Positions 27,686 through 36,242 are shown, counted from the stretch's first letter. The stretch is DNA of 64,000 bases from Albidovulum aestuarii (GCF_029961185.1 NZ_JASBQQ010000003.1:496001-560000), one strand, 5' to 3'. Numbers and translations: made by a program. Notes: a model not told the origin generated them from the sequence alone.

Positions 27686-29551
27686 ATGGCTGAGGTGACG
27701 TCGGGGAACGGAAGCGGCCATGCCCTTATCCAGTCCTATCTAAAGACCCTGACTGCGCAACCGGGCGTCTACCGGATGCTCGATGCCGAGGGTCGGGTTC
27801 TCTATGTCGGCAAGGCAAGGAATCTCAAGGCGCGGGTGTCGAACTATGCCCGCCCCTCGGGTCACTCGGCGCGGATTGCCCGGATGATTCACGCCACTCA
27901 TTCGATGATGTTCCTGACGACCCGGACGGAAACCGAGGCACTGCTGCTCGAACAGAATCTGATCAAACAGCTAAAGCCCTATTTCAACGTGCTTCTTCGC
28001 GACGACAAGTCGTTTCCGAACATTCTGGTTTCAAAGGAGCACGTCTTTCCGCAGATCAAGAAGCATCGCGGTGCGAAGAAGGAAAAGGGCGATTACTATG
28101 GCCCGTTCGCCAGCGCGGGCGCGGTCAACCGGACGCTGAACCAGCTTCAGAAGGTCTTTCTTCTGCGGAACTGTTCGGACTCGGTTTTCGCCAGCCGCAC
28201 TCGGCCGTGCCTGCTGCATCAGATCAAACGCTGTGCCGCGCCTTGCGTCGGTTATGTGGACGAGGCGCAATACGGTGCGCTCGTCGCTGATGCCGAACGT
28301 TTCCTTCAGGGGCGTTCAACGCAGGTTCAGGCGAAACTGGCAGCGGAGATGGCGGCAGCCTCCGAGGCGCTGGAGTTCGAACGAGCTGCTGCCCTGCGCG
28401 ACCGGATCAAGGCCCTGACACAGGTGCAGCAGGTGCAGGGCATCAACCCGCGTGGCGTGGCCGAGGCGGATGTTGTCGCGCTGCATATGGAGGGTGGGCA
28501 GGCCTGTGTGCAGGTCTTCTTCATTCGCGCCAATCAAAGCTGGGGCAACCGCGACTTCTATCCCAAGACCGGATCCGGTGCAGAAGAGGCTGAAGTGTTG
28601 GAGGCGTTCCTCGGTCAGTTTTATGCAGATAAGGAACCGCCCCGCCTCATCCTGCTCAGCCATCCGATCGAGGATGCGGACTTGATGACGCAACTTCTGT
28701 CGGACAGGGCAGGGCGCAAGGTCGACGTTGCCGTGCCCCAGCGTGGCGAGAAGGCAGAGCTTGTCGAAAACGCCGCCCGCAATGCGCGCGAAAGCCTTGG
28801 CAGGCGGATGAGCGAAAGCGCTGCCCAGTCGAAACTGCTGGAGGGGCTTGCCGAGGCGTTCGACCTTGACGGTCCGCCGCGCCGGATAGAGGTCTACGAC
28901 AACTCGCACATCATGGGCGCGAATGCCGTTGGCGGTATGGTGGTTGCCGGACCCGAGGGTTTTGTCAAAAGCCAGTACCGCAAGTTCAACATCAAGGGCA
29001 CCGAACTGACGCCCGGTGATGATTTCGGCATGATGAGGGAAGTGCTGACCCGCCGGTTCCAGCGCCTGCTGAAGGAAGATCCGGATCGCGAAAGCGAGGC
29101 CTGGCCCGACCTGTTGCTGATCGACGGCGGCGCCGGTCAGGTCTCGGCCGTGGCCGGGATCATGGAAGACCTTGGGGTTGAGGACATTGCCATGATCGGC
29201 GTCGCCAAGGGTGTTGACCGTGATGCCGGGAAGGAGGAATTCCACCGCCCCGGCCAGCGACCCTTTGCGTTGCCGCACAATTCGCCTGTCCTGTATTTCG
29301 TCCAGCGCCTAAGGGATGAAGCGCATCGCTGGGCCATCGGTGCCCACAGGGCGAAACGTGCCAAGGCCGTAGGGGCGACACCCTTGGACGACGTTCCGGG
29401 AGTTGGAGCCGCCCGCAAACGCGCCTTGCTGCAACACTTCGGCTCGGCCAAGGCGGTCAGCCGCGCAGGGCTTGAGGACCTGAAGGCGGTTGAGGGGATT
29501 TCCGAGAAAATCGCCCAGATCGTCTATGATTTCTTTCACGCTGGTGGCTAG
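27686..29551 (+). CDS. uvrC: Excinuclease ABC subunit C
   Basis: The 621-residue nucleotide-excision-repair nuclease makes both incisions with UvrB. Domains in order: GIY-YIG ([20 protein letters not shown], about 30-110), the Cys-rich linker ([20 protein letters not shown]), the UVR motif (about 205-240), the RNase-H-like endonuclease domain with [11 protein letters not shown] and [11 protein letters not shown], and tandem HhH motifs ([20 protein letters not shown], then ISEKIAQ). ATG 27686 is preferred over GTG 27659. Downstream pgsA, moaD and moaE follow on the same strand, an order common in alphaproteobacteria. Confidence 0.97.
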   Translation: MAEVTSGNGSGHALIQSYLKTLTAQPGVYRMLDAEGRVLYVGKARNLKARVSNYARPSGHSARIARMIHATHSMMFLTTRTETEALLLEQNLIKQLKPYFNVLLRDDKSFPNILVSKEHVFPQIKKHRGAKKEKGDYYGPFASAGAVNRTLNQLQKVFLLRNCSDSVFASRTRPCLLHQIKRCAAPCVGYVDEAQYGALVADAERFLQGRSTQVQAKLAAEMAAASEALEFERAAALRDRIKALTQVQQVQGINPRGVAEADVVALHMEGGQACVQVFFIRANQSWGNRDFYPKTGSGAEEAEVLEAFLGQFYADKEPPRLILLSHPIEDADLMTQLLSDRAGRKVDVAVPQRGEKAELVENAARNARESLGRRMSESAAQSKLLEGLAEAFDLDGPPRRIEVYDNSHIMGANAVGGMVVAGPEGFVKSQYRKFNIKGTELTPGDDFGMMREVLTRRFQRLLKEDPDRESEAWPDLLLIDGGAGQVSAVAGIMEDLGVEDIAMIGVAKGVDRDAGKEEFHRPGQRPFALPHNSPVLYFVQRLRDEAHRWAIGAHRAKRAKAVGATPLDDVPGVGAARKRALLQHFGSAKAVSRAGLEDLKAVEGISEKIAQIVYDFFHAGG

Positions 29552-29605
29552 TCCCCGCGTCGGCACCCTCTTCCCCAGCGGGACGGCATCGGCTACTCAT
29601 CGGCC

Positions 29606-30271
29606 ATGAGTTGGACGATCCCGAATATCCTGACGGTCTTGCGCCTGTTCGCTGCACCCGGCGTTGCGGTTATGTTTCTGTATTTCCATCGTCCCTGGGC
29701 CGACTGGTTCGCGCTGGCGCTGTTCATTACGGCTGCGATTACCGACTTTTTCGACGGCTATCTTGCGCGCGCCTGGAAGCAGGAATCGAAGTTCGGCGCC
29801 ATGCTCGACCCGATTGCCGACAAGGCGATGGTTGTGATCGCCATCATGGTCATCACCGGCTATTCGGGGATGAATCCATGGCTGATCCTGCCTGCCGCGC
29901 TGATCCTCTTCCGCGAAGTCTTTGTCTCGGGCCTGCGTGAATATCTGGGTACAACAGCGGGGCTTTTGAAAGTCACCAAGCTCGCCAAATGGAAGACCAC
30001 GGCTCAGATGGTCGCCATCGCGGTTCTTTTCCTCGGCACCGGGCTTGAGCATCTGGAAGGCATCGCGCGGCGTGGTTTGACGACCGAGGAATATGCGGAA
30101 TTGGTAACGGCCGGGCTGGCTGATCCAATCCGCTCCTGCGGAGTTCGCGGCTGTTCGTCCTATGCGACCATGGCGGGGCTGGCCTTGATCTGGGTGGCTG
30201 CTGTGCTCACATTCCTCACGGGATGGGACTATTTCCGCAAGGCCCTGCCATTCCTCAAGGATGAGGCATGA
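29606..30271 (+). CDS. pgsA: CDP-diacylglycerol-glycerol-3-phosphate 3-phosphatidyltransferase
   Basis: The 221-residue inner-membrane enzyme makes phosphatidylglycerol-phosphate from CDP-diacylglycerol and glycerol-3-phosphate. The CDP-alcohol phosphotransferase signature reads TDFFDGYLARAWKQESKFG then AMLDPIADK. MSWTIPNILTVLRLFAAPG at the N-terminus is typical of PgsA. Several membrane helices follow. There is an extra segment between the last two helices (about 150-190, containing RSCGVRGCSSYAT) that is longer than in E. coli PgsA. Its stop overlaps moaD (ATGA). Confidence 0.93.
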   Translation: MSWTIPNILTVLRLFAAPGVAVMFLYFHRPWADWFALALFITAAITDFFDGYLARAWKQESKFGAMLDPIADKAMVVIAIMVITGYSGMNPWLILPAALILFREVFVSGLREYLGTTAGLLKVTKLAKWKTTAQMVAIAVLFLGTGLEHLEGIARRGLTTEEYAELVTAGLADPIRSCGVRGCSSYATMAGLALIWVAAVLTFLTGWDYFRKALPFLKDEA

Positions 30272-30516
30272 TTGACGTTCTCTATTTCGCTTGGGTCCGG
30301 GAGCGGATTGGCGTTCCGCGTGAGCGGATTGAGACTTCGGCCGCGACCGTCGCCGATCTGGTTGAGGAGTTGAAGGCGCGCGAGGACCGCTATGCAGCGG
30401 CCTTTGCCGACACCTCCGCCCTGCGTGTGGCGCTCGATCAGGAGCTGACGGAGTTCTCGGCACCCCTCGCCGGTGTGCGCGAGGTGGCGTTCTTTCCGCC
30501 TATGACCGGGGGCTGA
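30268..30516 (+). CDS. moaD: Molybdopterin synthase small subunit
   Basis: The 82-residue ubiquitin-like protein begins DVLYFAWVRERIGVPRE and ends with the required Gly-Gly (PPMTGG), which is thiocarboxylated and donates sulfur in molybdopterin synthesis. It overlaps pgsA by 4 bases and precedes moaE by 3 bases. Confidence 0.95.
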   Translation: MIDVLYFAWVRERIGVPRERIETSAATVADLVEELKAREDRYAAAFADTSALRVALDQELTEFSAPLAGVREVAFFPPMTGG

Positions 30517-30519
30517 CCT

Positions 30520-30975
30520 TTGCGCGTCCGGGTTCAATCTGCACCTTTCGACTATGGCGCTGAATGCGCGCGTTTCGGGCAGGGCGGGCGCGATGTCGGG
30601 GCGGTTGTGACCTTCCTCGGCGTGGTGCGTGATGACAGCGGAAGACTCGCCCGGATGGAGATCGAGCACTATCCCGGCATGACCGAAAAGGCGATCACCA
30701 CTATAGCCGAAGAGGCTAAGGCACGCTGGCAACTTGCCGATGTCCTCGTGATCCACCGCCATGGTGCGCTTGAGCCGGGTGAGGCGATCATGATGGTCGC
30801 CACAGCCGCACGTCACCGAGTCGCGGCTTTCGAGGCGGCCGAGTTCCTGATGGACTATCTTAAATCCCGGGCACCCTTCTGGAAGAAAGAGATCGGTCCG
30901 GATGGCGCCGAGTGGGTCGCCGCCAAAGATGAGGACGAGACGGCCCTTTCGCGCTGGAGTCCCGAAAGCGGGTGA
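30520..30975 (+). CDS. moaE: Molybdopterin synthase catalytic subunit
   Basis: The 151-residue protein forms the catalytic part of molybdopterin synthase with MoaD. Landmarks: GAVVTFLGVVRDDSG, LEIEHYPGM-like MEIEHYPGMTEKAI, VIHRHGALEPGEAIMMVA, the HR in AARHRVAAFEA, and SRAPFWKKE with the active-site lysine. The start must be TTG 30520, because no ATG lies in a suitable place and the frame follows moaD at once. The C-terminal tail after the KKE motif is somewhat long. Confidence 0.94.
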   Translation: MRVRVQSAPFDYGAECARFGQGGRDVGAVVTFLGVVRDDSGRLARMEIEHYPGMTEKAITTIAEEAKARWQLADVLVIHRHGALEPGEAIMMVATAARHRVAAFEAAEFLMDYLKSRAPFWKKEIGPDGAEWVAAKDEDETALSRWSPESG

Positions 30976-31033
30976 CAAGACGGTTTCACCGCCTTGACGC
31001 GGCAGGTGCGCTGGACTAGCTAACAGGAACGAC

Positions 31034-31085
31034 GCGGGCGTTGTGTAATGGTAAGACCCTTGCCTTCCAAGCAGGAGACTTGAGC
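31034..31085 (+). pseudogene. tRNA-Gly(TCC) 5' portion, broken at the T-loop
   Basis: GCGGGCG (31034-31040) matches the acceptor 5' strand of tRNA-Gly. The D-loop words TGTAATGGTAA follow, then a five-pair anticodon stem CTTGC/GCAGG with loop CTTCCAA (anticodon TCC at 31066-31068), then GAGACTTGAG where variable and T-stem bases are expected. From about 31085 the TTCGA T-loop and the complementary CGCCCGC acceptor strand are absent. An integrase gene follows, so this looks like the target tRNA cut by an integrated element without restoration of the 3' end. Reading it as a functional tRNA is not supported. Confidence 0.65.
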
Positions 31086-31198
31086 AGCGCGTCGTATCTT
31101 TTTCTTGCTAATAGTTTCATATAATTTAATATTATTGTGCACGGCGCGTCGTCCGGTGGCGCGCAGTATCATGTTGTTTCCTACAAAAAACCGACAAA

Positions 31199-32275
31199 AT
31201 GCCCAAGCTCACAGAAACCTTCGCAGGCAAGGTTCCGCAGACAAAATCCGGAACGGAGAAGTACTGGGACAGCGAGATCAAGGGCCTTGTGCTGTTCGTC
31301 GGCAAACGCTCCAAGACCTGGTACTTCCAGAAGGACATCGGCGGTCAGACCAAGCGAGTCATGATAGGCCGCTTTCCTGTGATCTCTGCCCAAGTGGCGC
31401 GACAGACCGCCCTCGGTTTCGCACTCGAATGGGGCAGGGGAGCCGGACGGACCATGCAGATCGGCGCGCCGTCGTTGCAAAGGGCAACGGAGGCGTACCT
31501 CGCCCGCCCGAAGCTTCGTTCCGAAGCGCACAAGACCGGCGTGCGCTCCCAATTTGAATTGCATCTGAAGGACTGGTTGCGAATCCCTCTCGACGAGATT
31601 TCAAAGTCCATGGTCGTCGAACGTCACCGAGCGATGGCGGCTAAACCGTCGAGTGCGAACCATGTGCTGAAGTACTTCAGGTCGGTCTGGAACCATGCCC
31701 GGCGCGTTTACGACCTGCCGGAATGCCCGACCATGGCGGTCGAGTGGTACGAAGAACGCCCCGACGGCACCATCATCAAGGATCTGTCAGAATGGCGCCA
31801 TGCTGTCGACAAGCTGTTCAATCCGATCCATCGCGTGCTCTTCGAGTTTCTTCTGTTTACGGGTTTGCGGAAGACAGAAGCGCTGACGCTGGAATGGAAG
31901 CACGTTCATGAGGACCGCATCCATCTGCCCATGACCAAGAACGGGCGGAGTTTCGATCTGCCAATTACTCAGGTCCACCACGAGATCCTCGCGCCACTGC
32001 GCGGGCTCGGAAGACGGTGGGTCTTCCCGTCGCCGAAGTCCTCGTCGGGGCACCTTGGAGGTCGCCTGAGATTTGCCTGGAGTGCGCATGCACACCGAAG
32101 AACATTCGCTACAGTTGCCATCGAGGCTGGCGTCATGGAGGAGATCGTTGGCAGACTTCTCAACCACACGCCGCTCTCCATCACAGGGCAGCGATACACG
32201 AAGCCTTCGATTGATGCACTGCGCCCCGCGATGGAGATCGTCTGTCAGGAACTTTCGAGGCGGATCGAAGGCTAA
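31199..32275 (+). CDS. int: Tyrosine recombinase / integrase
   Basis: The 358-residue integrase has an N-terminal arm-binding region of P4-integrase style (SEIKGLVLFVGKRSKTWYFQ). A central SAM-like domain lies at about 90-170, and a catalytic domain has R224 (TGLRKTEAL), the H-x-x-R box H297-R300 (AHAHRRTFATVA), H323 (LLNHTP) and nucleophile Y333 (GQRYTK). All catalytic residues are present, so it may be active. It lies 114 bases after the broken tRNA-Gly and reads away from it. It would catalyse site-specific integration and excision with the Xis-like protein. Confidence 0.93.
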   Translation: MPKLTETFAGKVPQTKSGTEKYWDSEIKGLVLFVGKRSKTWYFQKDIGGQTKRVMIGRFPVISAQVARQTALGFALEWGRGAGRTMQIGAPSLQRATEAYLARPKLRSEAHKTGVRSQFELHLKDWLRIPLDEISKSMVVERHRAMAAKPSSANHVLKYFRSVWNHARRVYDLPECPTMAVEWYEERPDGTIIKDLSEWRHAVDKLFNPIHRVLFEFLLFTGLRKTEALTLEWKHVHEDRIHLPMTKNGRSFDLPITQVHHEILAPLRGLGRRWVFPSPKSSSGHLGGRLRFAWSAHAHRRTFATVAIEAGVMEEIVGRLLNHTPLSITGQRYTKPSIDALRPAMEIVCQELSRRIEG

Positions 32276-32480
32276 TCTAGCCTGCCACGAACTCCCGATT
32301 CGCTCCCAAGCAACAGCTCGCGTTTGGCCGCATGGAGGTCAAAGGTTTGAATAGACTTGCTAAATCAGATATCTGGACCTTCTCCGAAGAACCCGAAAGG
32401 ATTTGCACTCCATACGGCACGCAGTTCATTTTCTGCCGTCTTGTGGACCCTCAACACGGTCGAATAGGGGACGTTTCCTC

Positions 32481-33260
32481 GTGTCAAGAAAAGAACATAA
32501 CGACAATATTGTTGTGCATGAGCCGGTTACGTTTGATGGGGGCAGACTGGCTTCCGAAAGCCGAGCCAGCCGGACACTTCGGTTTGTGTACGCGAGCTCT
32601 CCACGTACTGTGCTTGGCTATACCGAGCTGGCGTGCATTGCAGCAGACCTAAATGAGCGTCGTGCCGAGAGCCTGTGTGAAATCACTCCAGCCCGCTTGA
32701 TGAGGAAGGTTCGCCGCAAGTACGCCTTCGCCGCCGAGTTCCTCGCAGCCTCGTTAGCGCCGAAGTCGGCTGCCTTTGAAGACTTCACCCTCGACGAAGA
32801 GCGGGGTTCTCCAGACCAGACCAACGGGTCGCGGCCGGTTGCTATACCTGATGCTACTGTGCGCCGTGCTGCATATGCTAAGCTTCGGCAAGCCTGCGAC
32901 GCCCTCAGGAAGACCGAACGCTTGCTCAAGTCCGAAGAGATCGCACTCTTCTGCACCTATGATCCAAAACCCGCCCGGGCGCTGCGGCGCGAAATCGTGC
33001 GCGCCGCTCGACTAATGCGCGGGGGATGGGGCACCAAGCGCGGGTATCCTGCGCTTCGCCAGATCGTGTTGGACCTGCACCGCGACATATTTGATCTCAC
33101 GGGCGATTGGCAGCGCGGGGATCGCATCGAGGATGCTCAGGACGAGTTCTTAACCTCGATACTGTGCCGTCTCACTCGCCCCCTCGTTCCCGACAGCATT
33201 TCAGATTCTGGTATCCGAAGAGTCATTAATACGGCCATTAGGCAGCCCCACCAAATCTGA
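32481..33260 (+). CDS. Hypothetical protein of the integrated element
   Basis: A 259-residue protein without a recognised domain. The chosen GTG at 32481 has AGGGGACG about 10 bases upstream; the same frame is open to 32403 (ATG), but those residues look non-coding. It is basic and rich in Arg. RTVLGYTELACIAADLNERR could be a helical DNA-binding region, and KLRQACDALRKTERLLKSEE could be a coiled coil. It occupies the place where satellites often keep regulators or interference genes. Function is not assigned. Confidence 0.55.
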   Translation: MSRKEHNDNIVVHEPVTFDGGRLASESRASRTLRFVYASSPRTVLGYTELACIAADLNERRAESLCEITPARLMRKVRRKYAFAAEFLAASLAPKSAAFEDFTLDEERGSPDQTNGSRPVAIPDATVRRAAYAKLRQACDALRKTERLLKSEEIALFCTYDPKPARALRREIVRAARLMRGGWGTKRGYPALRQIVLDLHRDIFDLTGDWQRGDRIEDAQDEFLTSILCRLTRPLVPDSISDSGIRRVINTAIRQPHQI

Positions 33261-33398
33261 AGGATTGCTGTCCGGCAGGGCAACGCGCTGAACTCCGAAA
33301 AAAAGCGTGTGGTCCGACGCGGTGACCCTGAACGCAACTCCGGGAACACTCCCGCTAGACAGGAGCGCCTGACGCTCCCCGACGCTGGAGTATAAAAC

Positions 33399-33611
33399 AT
33401 GATGGACGACAAAAACTGGAACCATGAACTTCGCCTGCTGACCCGGGCCGAGGTCGAAGCGATTTTTGGTTTCCCCACGCGCCGCTACTTGGAGATCGCG
33501 GCTGGTACCGGCACCGGGCCGGTTGAGATTCGCATTGGCCGCACAGTTCGCTACAGGGCTTCGGACGTCCAGGCCTGGATCGAGCAGCACCGCGCGACGC
33601 GCCAGTCATAG
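33399..33611 (+). CDS. AlpA/Xis-like helix-turn-helix protein
   Basis: The 70-residue protein has the MerR-like winged HTH of AlpA and excisionases: LLTRAEVEAIFGFPTRRYLE, then RIGRTVRYRASDVQAWIEQH, ending in the usual WI-xQ-R pattern. AlpA proteins activate integrase or satellite genes, and Xis proteins direct excision. Both fit its place between int and primase. GGAG at about 33387 serves the ATG. It is followed 19 bases later by the winged-helix gene. Confidence 0.8.
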   Translation: MMDDKNWNHELRLLTRAEVEAIFGFPTRRYLEIAAGTGTGPVEIRIGRTVRYRASDVQAWIEQHRATRQS

Positions 33612-33630
33612 ATCCGGAAGGAAGGCAGAG

Positions 33631-33903
33631 ATGAGCAACCTCGCCACGAACTGGGTCAATACACTGACCCTTCCGCCCGCCCAGATGGGTGTCCTTAGGG
33701 TGCTGGCGGACATGCATAACGGCAAGACCGGCGCCTGCTGGCCGTCCATCAGCAAGATCTGCGCGCGCAGCGGCTATTCGAAATCCACGGTGCGTCGCGC
33801 CATAAACGCGCTCGAAGCCGCAGGTCTTTTGGTCGTGCATCACCGACTTCGGAGGGGCACCGGGTGGCAAATGTCGTGCTACTACGAGCTCAGGATTGTT
33901 TAG
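33631..33903 (+). CDS. Winged-helix (replication-initiator-like) protein
   Basis: A 90-residue protein with the pattern seen in phage and plasmid helix-turn-helix replication proteins: LPPAQMGVLRVLADMHNGKT, then ACWPSISKICARSGYSKSTV, then RRAINALEAAGLLVVHH. It starts after GGAAGGCAGAG. It is short, so it may be a regulator or a minimal initiator. The repeats immediately downstream (33950-34000) are candidate binding sites. Confidence 0.7.
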   Translation: MSNLATNWVNTLTLPPAQMGVLRVLADMHNGKTGACWPSISKICARSGYSKSTVRRAINALEAAGLLVVHHRLRRGTGWQMSCYYELRIV

Positions 33904-33949
33904 GTTCCGAGCCAGGAGCATGGGAAGAGTGACCGAGATCCAGATACCC

Positions 33950-34000
33950 CCGCACTGAGACTAGGCGGTCTCGCACCGGGACGAGGTGGTCTCACTGCGG
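33950..34000. repeat. Repeated GGTCTC words before the primase gene (putative origin or operator)
   Basis: CCGCACTGAGAC (33950-33961) and GTCTCACTGCGG (33989-34000) form an inverted pair matching at 11 of 12. A further GGTCTCGC lies between them at about 33967. AT-rich sequence with short A-tracts follows (34010-34070). The segment is in the 405-base non-coding gap between the winged-helix and primase genes, where a replication origin or a regulator site would be expected in a satellite. Confidence 0.45.
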
Positions 34001-34308
34001 CACCCGAACCGTAAGAAAACCTTAAGATAATCGGGAATCCTAGCCAGGAAAAAAAGAAGCTTGAGAAGGAAGATTCTTTGCTCCGACCAGAGCGCCGTAT
34101 CGATGGCTACCAACGGCTTCGTCTCCTGCCCCAGCTGCTCCACTTTCCCTGTGTCCGCGTTGTTAATTTTTTTTGGTGGGGGAGAGGCCAGCTTCGATTG
34201 CTGCAGCTGCGCACTGCGTCGATCCGTGCGACCCAGAGGTTACGTCAAGCCGTAGCGCCCCGCTCCGACATCTGCCCGCAAGCAGTTCGCCGCCACGAGG
34301 AGAAAGAC

Positions 34309-35256
34309 GTGAACACAGAAACCCGTGATTTGGCACGAGGACGCTGGACTGAATTGCTGCTGCGCCTCGGCATCGACGCCTCGTTCCTGATGGACAGGCA
34401 TGGTCCATGCCCGATCTGCGGCGGCAAGGATCGCTTCCGCTTTGACGACAAAAATGGCCGAGGCACATTCATCTGCAATCAGTGTGGCGCTGGTGACGGT
34501 TTTGACCTCCTCATGAAGTATTTCAGGTGGACGTTCAAAGACTCCGCTCAGGCAGTCCGACGCGTTTTGGGTGCGGAGCTTCCGTCGTTGACGCGCAAAA
34601 TCTCCTCAGCAAAGAGGAACATGGAAGCAACTGACCGGAAGGGGCTCGAATATCTCTGGCGATCGGCACGCCCGATAGAATCCGGCGATCCTGTCGACAA
34701 GTATCTTAGATCCAGGAAGTTGAGCTGGAACGTTTGGCCCCTGGACTTGCGCTTTTGTGAAAAGTGCCGACTCAGCAGAGGAGATGGCCAAGCGGAGCAG
34801 ATGTTACCCGCGATGCTAGCGCTTGTTCGCGATCCTGAGGGGCGTCCGGTGAATATTCAAAAAACCTTCCTCGGAAGCCAAGGGAAAGCCCGTTTCGCTA
34901 CGACACGAAGGTTGATGCCGGGCTGTATCCCCTCGGGAGCTTCAATCAGATTGAGCCCGCCAACGCCCGTGATCGGTATTGCCGAAGGGGTTGAGACCGC
35001 CTTGGCCGCAGCCTCGCTCTTCGGCCTCCCGGTCTGGTCTGCACTGAACGCCGCCTGCCTGCAGAAATGGGTGCCACCTCTGAGCGTGAGGAAGGTCGTC
35101 GTCTTTGCTGACAACGACGCCAATGGGACTGGACAGGGCGCGGCGACACGTCTTTTGACCAGGCTGATCGAAGCCGGCATTGACGCGACTATGCTTCTGC
35201 CAGAGGCGGTAGGTACAGATTGGGCCGATGAACTGGTGAGGCGCCAAGGCTCGTAG
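34309..35256 (+). CDS. P4-type primase: zinc ribbon plus TOPRIM, no helicase
   Basis: The 315-residue protein begins at GTG 34309, supported by GAGGAG at 34297-34302. The primase zinc ribbon is evident: C34-P-I-C37 GGKDRFRFDD and C56-N-Q-C59 GAGDGFDLL, as in phage P4 alpha. The TOPRIM domain has GIAEGVETALAAAS (E226) and VVVFADNDANG (D268, D270). P4 alpha (about 777 residues) also carries a superfamily-3 helicase; none is encoded here or in the next gene, so host or helper-phage helicase would be needed. It probably primes replication of the element. Confidence 0.88.
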   Translation: MNTETRDLARGRWTELLLRLGIDASFLMDRHGPCPICGGKDRFRFDDKNGRGTFICNQCGAGDGFDLLMKYFRWTFKDSAQAVRRVLGAELPSLTRKISSAKRNMEATDRKGLEYLWRSARPIESGDPVDKYLRSRKLSWNVWPLDLRFCEKCRLSRGDGQAEQMLPAMLALVRDPEGRPVNIQKTFLGSQGKARFATTRRLMPGCIPSGASIRLSPPTPVIGIAEGVETALAAASLFGLPVWSALNAACLQKWVPPLSVRKVVVFADNDANGTGQGAATRLLTRLIEAGIDATMLLPEAVGTDWADELVRRQGS

Positions 35257-35587
35257 ACGTCAGATAAGAAGACTTCCGCCTCAACTGCCACCTGCAATGC
35301 CTGCACGTATTGACAGGTGTCGATGTATCTTCTTCGGCTCAGAGACACGCGGCACACCCCTCGTGCATGTTGCCAACATGAGTGTTTTCATCCGGCGGTT
35401 ACGAGCACGCTTCGGTGCACGTTTGCGGGTACGCCCTGAATGGCCGCTCCTGATATTTGGCGGGTTTGGCCGCGTACTTCCAGGTGAATCGTGCGCTGGC
35501 CTGCGCACAGGAGCACCCGATGGGTTTCCGTGCGTGACCGAGCTGGTTTCGCCGCACAGGAGGCCGCTTCCGTGCCTAACTTCACAC
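35257..35587 (+). other. Gap between primase and TerS-like genes, no gene seen
   Basis: No convincing coding sequence was found in these 331 bases; the frame of the downstream gene is open upstream but composition and lack of a ribosome site argue against translation. It includes several GC-rich inverted words. By analogy with satellites, packaging (cos/pac) sites often lie near terS, but nothing here identifies one. Confidence 0.4.
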
Positions 35588-36127
35588 ATGCGCTATAGAA
35601 ACGATATCGTGCCAGTGGAGCCGACCAAAGGTTCAAACCGGCAGAAGTACGACGGCTCCATGGGGTGCCGGATTATCGAATTTGCCGAAACCGGCATGTT
35701 CCCGGAAGAATGGGTCTGCGAACTGGGTATTACCATGCGAACCCTTTATGCTTGGGCAAGAAGCTACCCAGAGTTCGCGGACCAGGTCGAGGAAGCTTGG
35801 CACGTGCTCCATGCGTATTGGGCGCGTCTTGTGCGGCAGAACATCCAGAACCCGGCCTTCCGCCAGACGCTGGCATTACGCATCATGGCGAAACGTTTTC
35901 CGTCGACTTGGGGTAGGGACCCTAATAACACTGTCGAGCACTTCCTCGGGCACGTACGTGCGGATGAGGCTTTCCCTCCGATCGACAAGGTGAGCGATAC
36001 AGGCGCAACGCTCACTATCGAGCAAATACGGCAAATGCCGACGGAGGAACTCGAAGGGAGGATCGCTGTTCTTAGAGCGAGGCGGCACGCTTTATTAAAG
36101 GGCAAAGTGGGAGGTTTAACCAATTAG
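35588..36127 (+). CDS. Terminase small subunit-like protein
   Basis: The 179-residue protein has an N-terminal HTH of TerS type (RIIEFAETGMFPEEWVCELG, then ITMRTLYAWARSYPEF) followed by a helical region (QVEEAWHVLHAYWARLVRQN) and a C-terminal segment TIEQIRQMPTEELEGRIAVL. Small terminases recognise packaging sites. In satellites a private TerS redirects helper phage packaging. No large subunit is present. ATG 35588 is chosen because the open frame further upstream lacks family features. Other phage HTH DNA-binding proteins are the alternative. Confidence 0.65.
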   Translation: MRYRNDIVPVEPTKGSNRQKYDGSMGCRIIEFAETGMFPEEWVCELGITMRTLYAWARSYPEFADQVEEAWHVLHAYWARLVRQNIQNPAFRQTLALRIMAKRFPSTWGRDPNNTVEHFLGHVRADEAFPPIDKVSDTGATLTIEQIRQMPTEELEGRIAVLRARRHALLKGKVGGLTN

Positions 36128-36242
36128 CCACTCACGAGCGGTCCGATTTGATTGTAAATGCGTCGTGGACTGGGCTTGCCCCCAATGCTGGACTTTTTTT
36201 GTGTCTCACGGTTGCATTTGCCTTGGCCCGGCCTCCATGGCC

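Larger units (their letters stand above)
31085..36127 (+). mobile_element. Integrated element with phage-satellite (PICI/SaPI-like) gene order
   Basis: About 5 kb of accessory DNA starts at the tRNA-Gly break. It holds, all on one strand, tyrosine integrase, an unknown gene, an AlpA/Xis-like protein, a winged-helix protein, a repeat-rich gap, a P4-type primase and a small-terminase-like protein. No capsid, tail or portal genes, lysis genes or conjugation genes are present. Int, alpA/xis, primase and terS are the set that defines phage-inducible chromosomal islands. The right end is not precise: no copy of the tRNA 3' end was found, and 36128-36655 is non-coding or degenerate. Left and right attachment repeats are therefore unproven. 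Confidence 0.65.

Noticed and set aside
31029-31095. ACGACGCG (31029-31036) is the exact complement of CGCGTCGT (31088-31095), which might form an alternative acceptor stem for a tRNA
   Set aside because: The stem is out of register with the tRNA-Gly anticodon arm, and only about 13 bases would remain for variable loop and T-arm. No TTCRA T-loop is present.
34078-34308. Longer primase reading frame starting upstream at 34078
   Set aside because: The extra 77 codons show no primase features and cross A-rich and repeat DNA. GTG 34309 has a strong, well-spaced GAGGAG site.
35297-35587. Longer TerS-like frame starting at 35297
   Set aside because: The extension is compositionally unlike the rest of the protein and lacks a ribosome site. 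The family HTH begins soon after ATG 35588.
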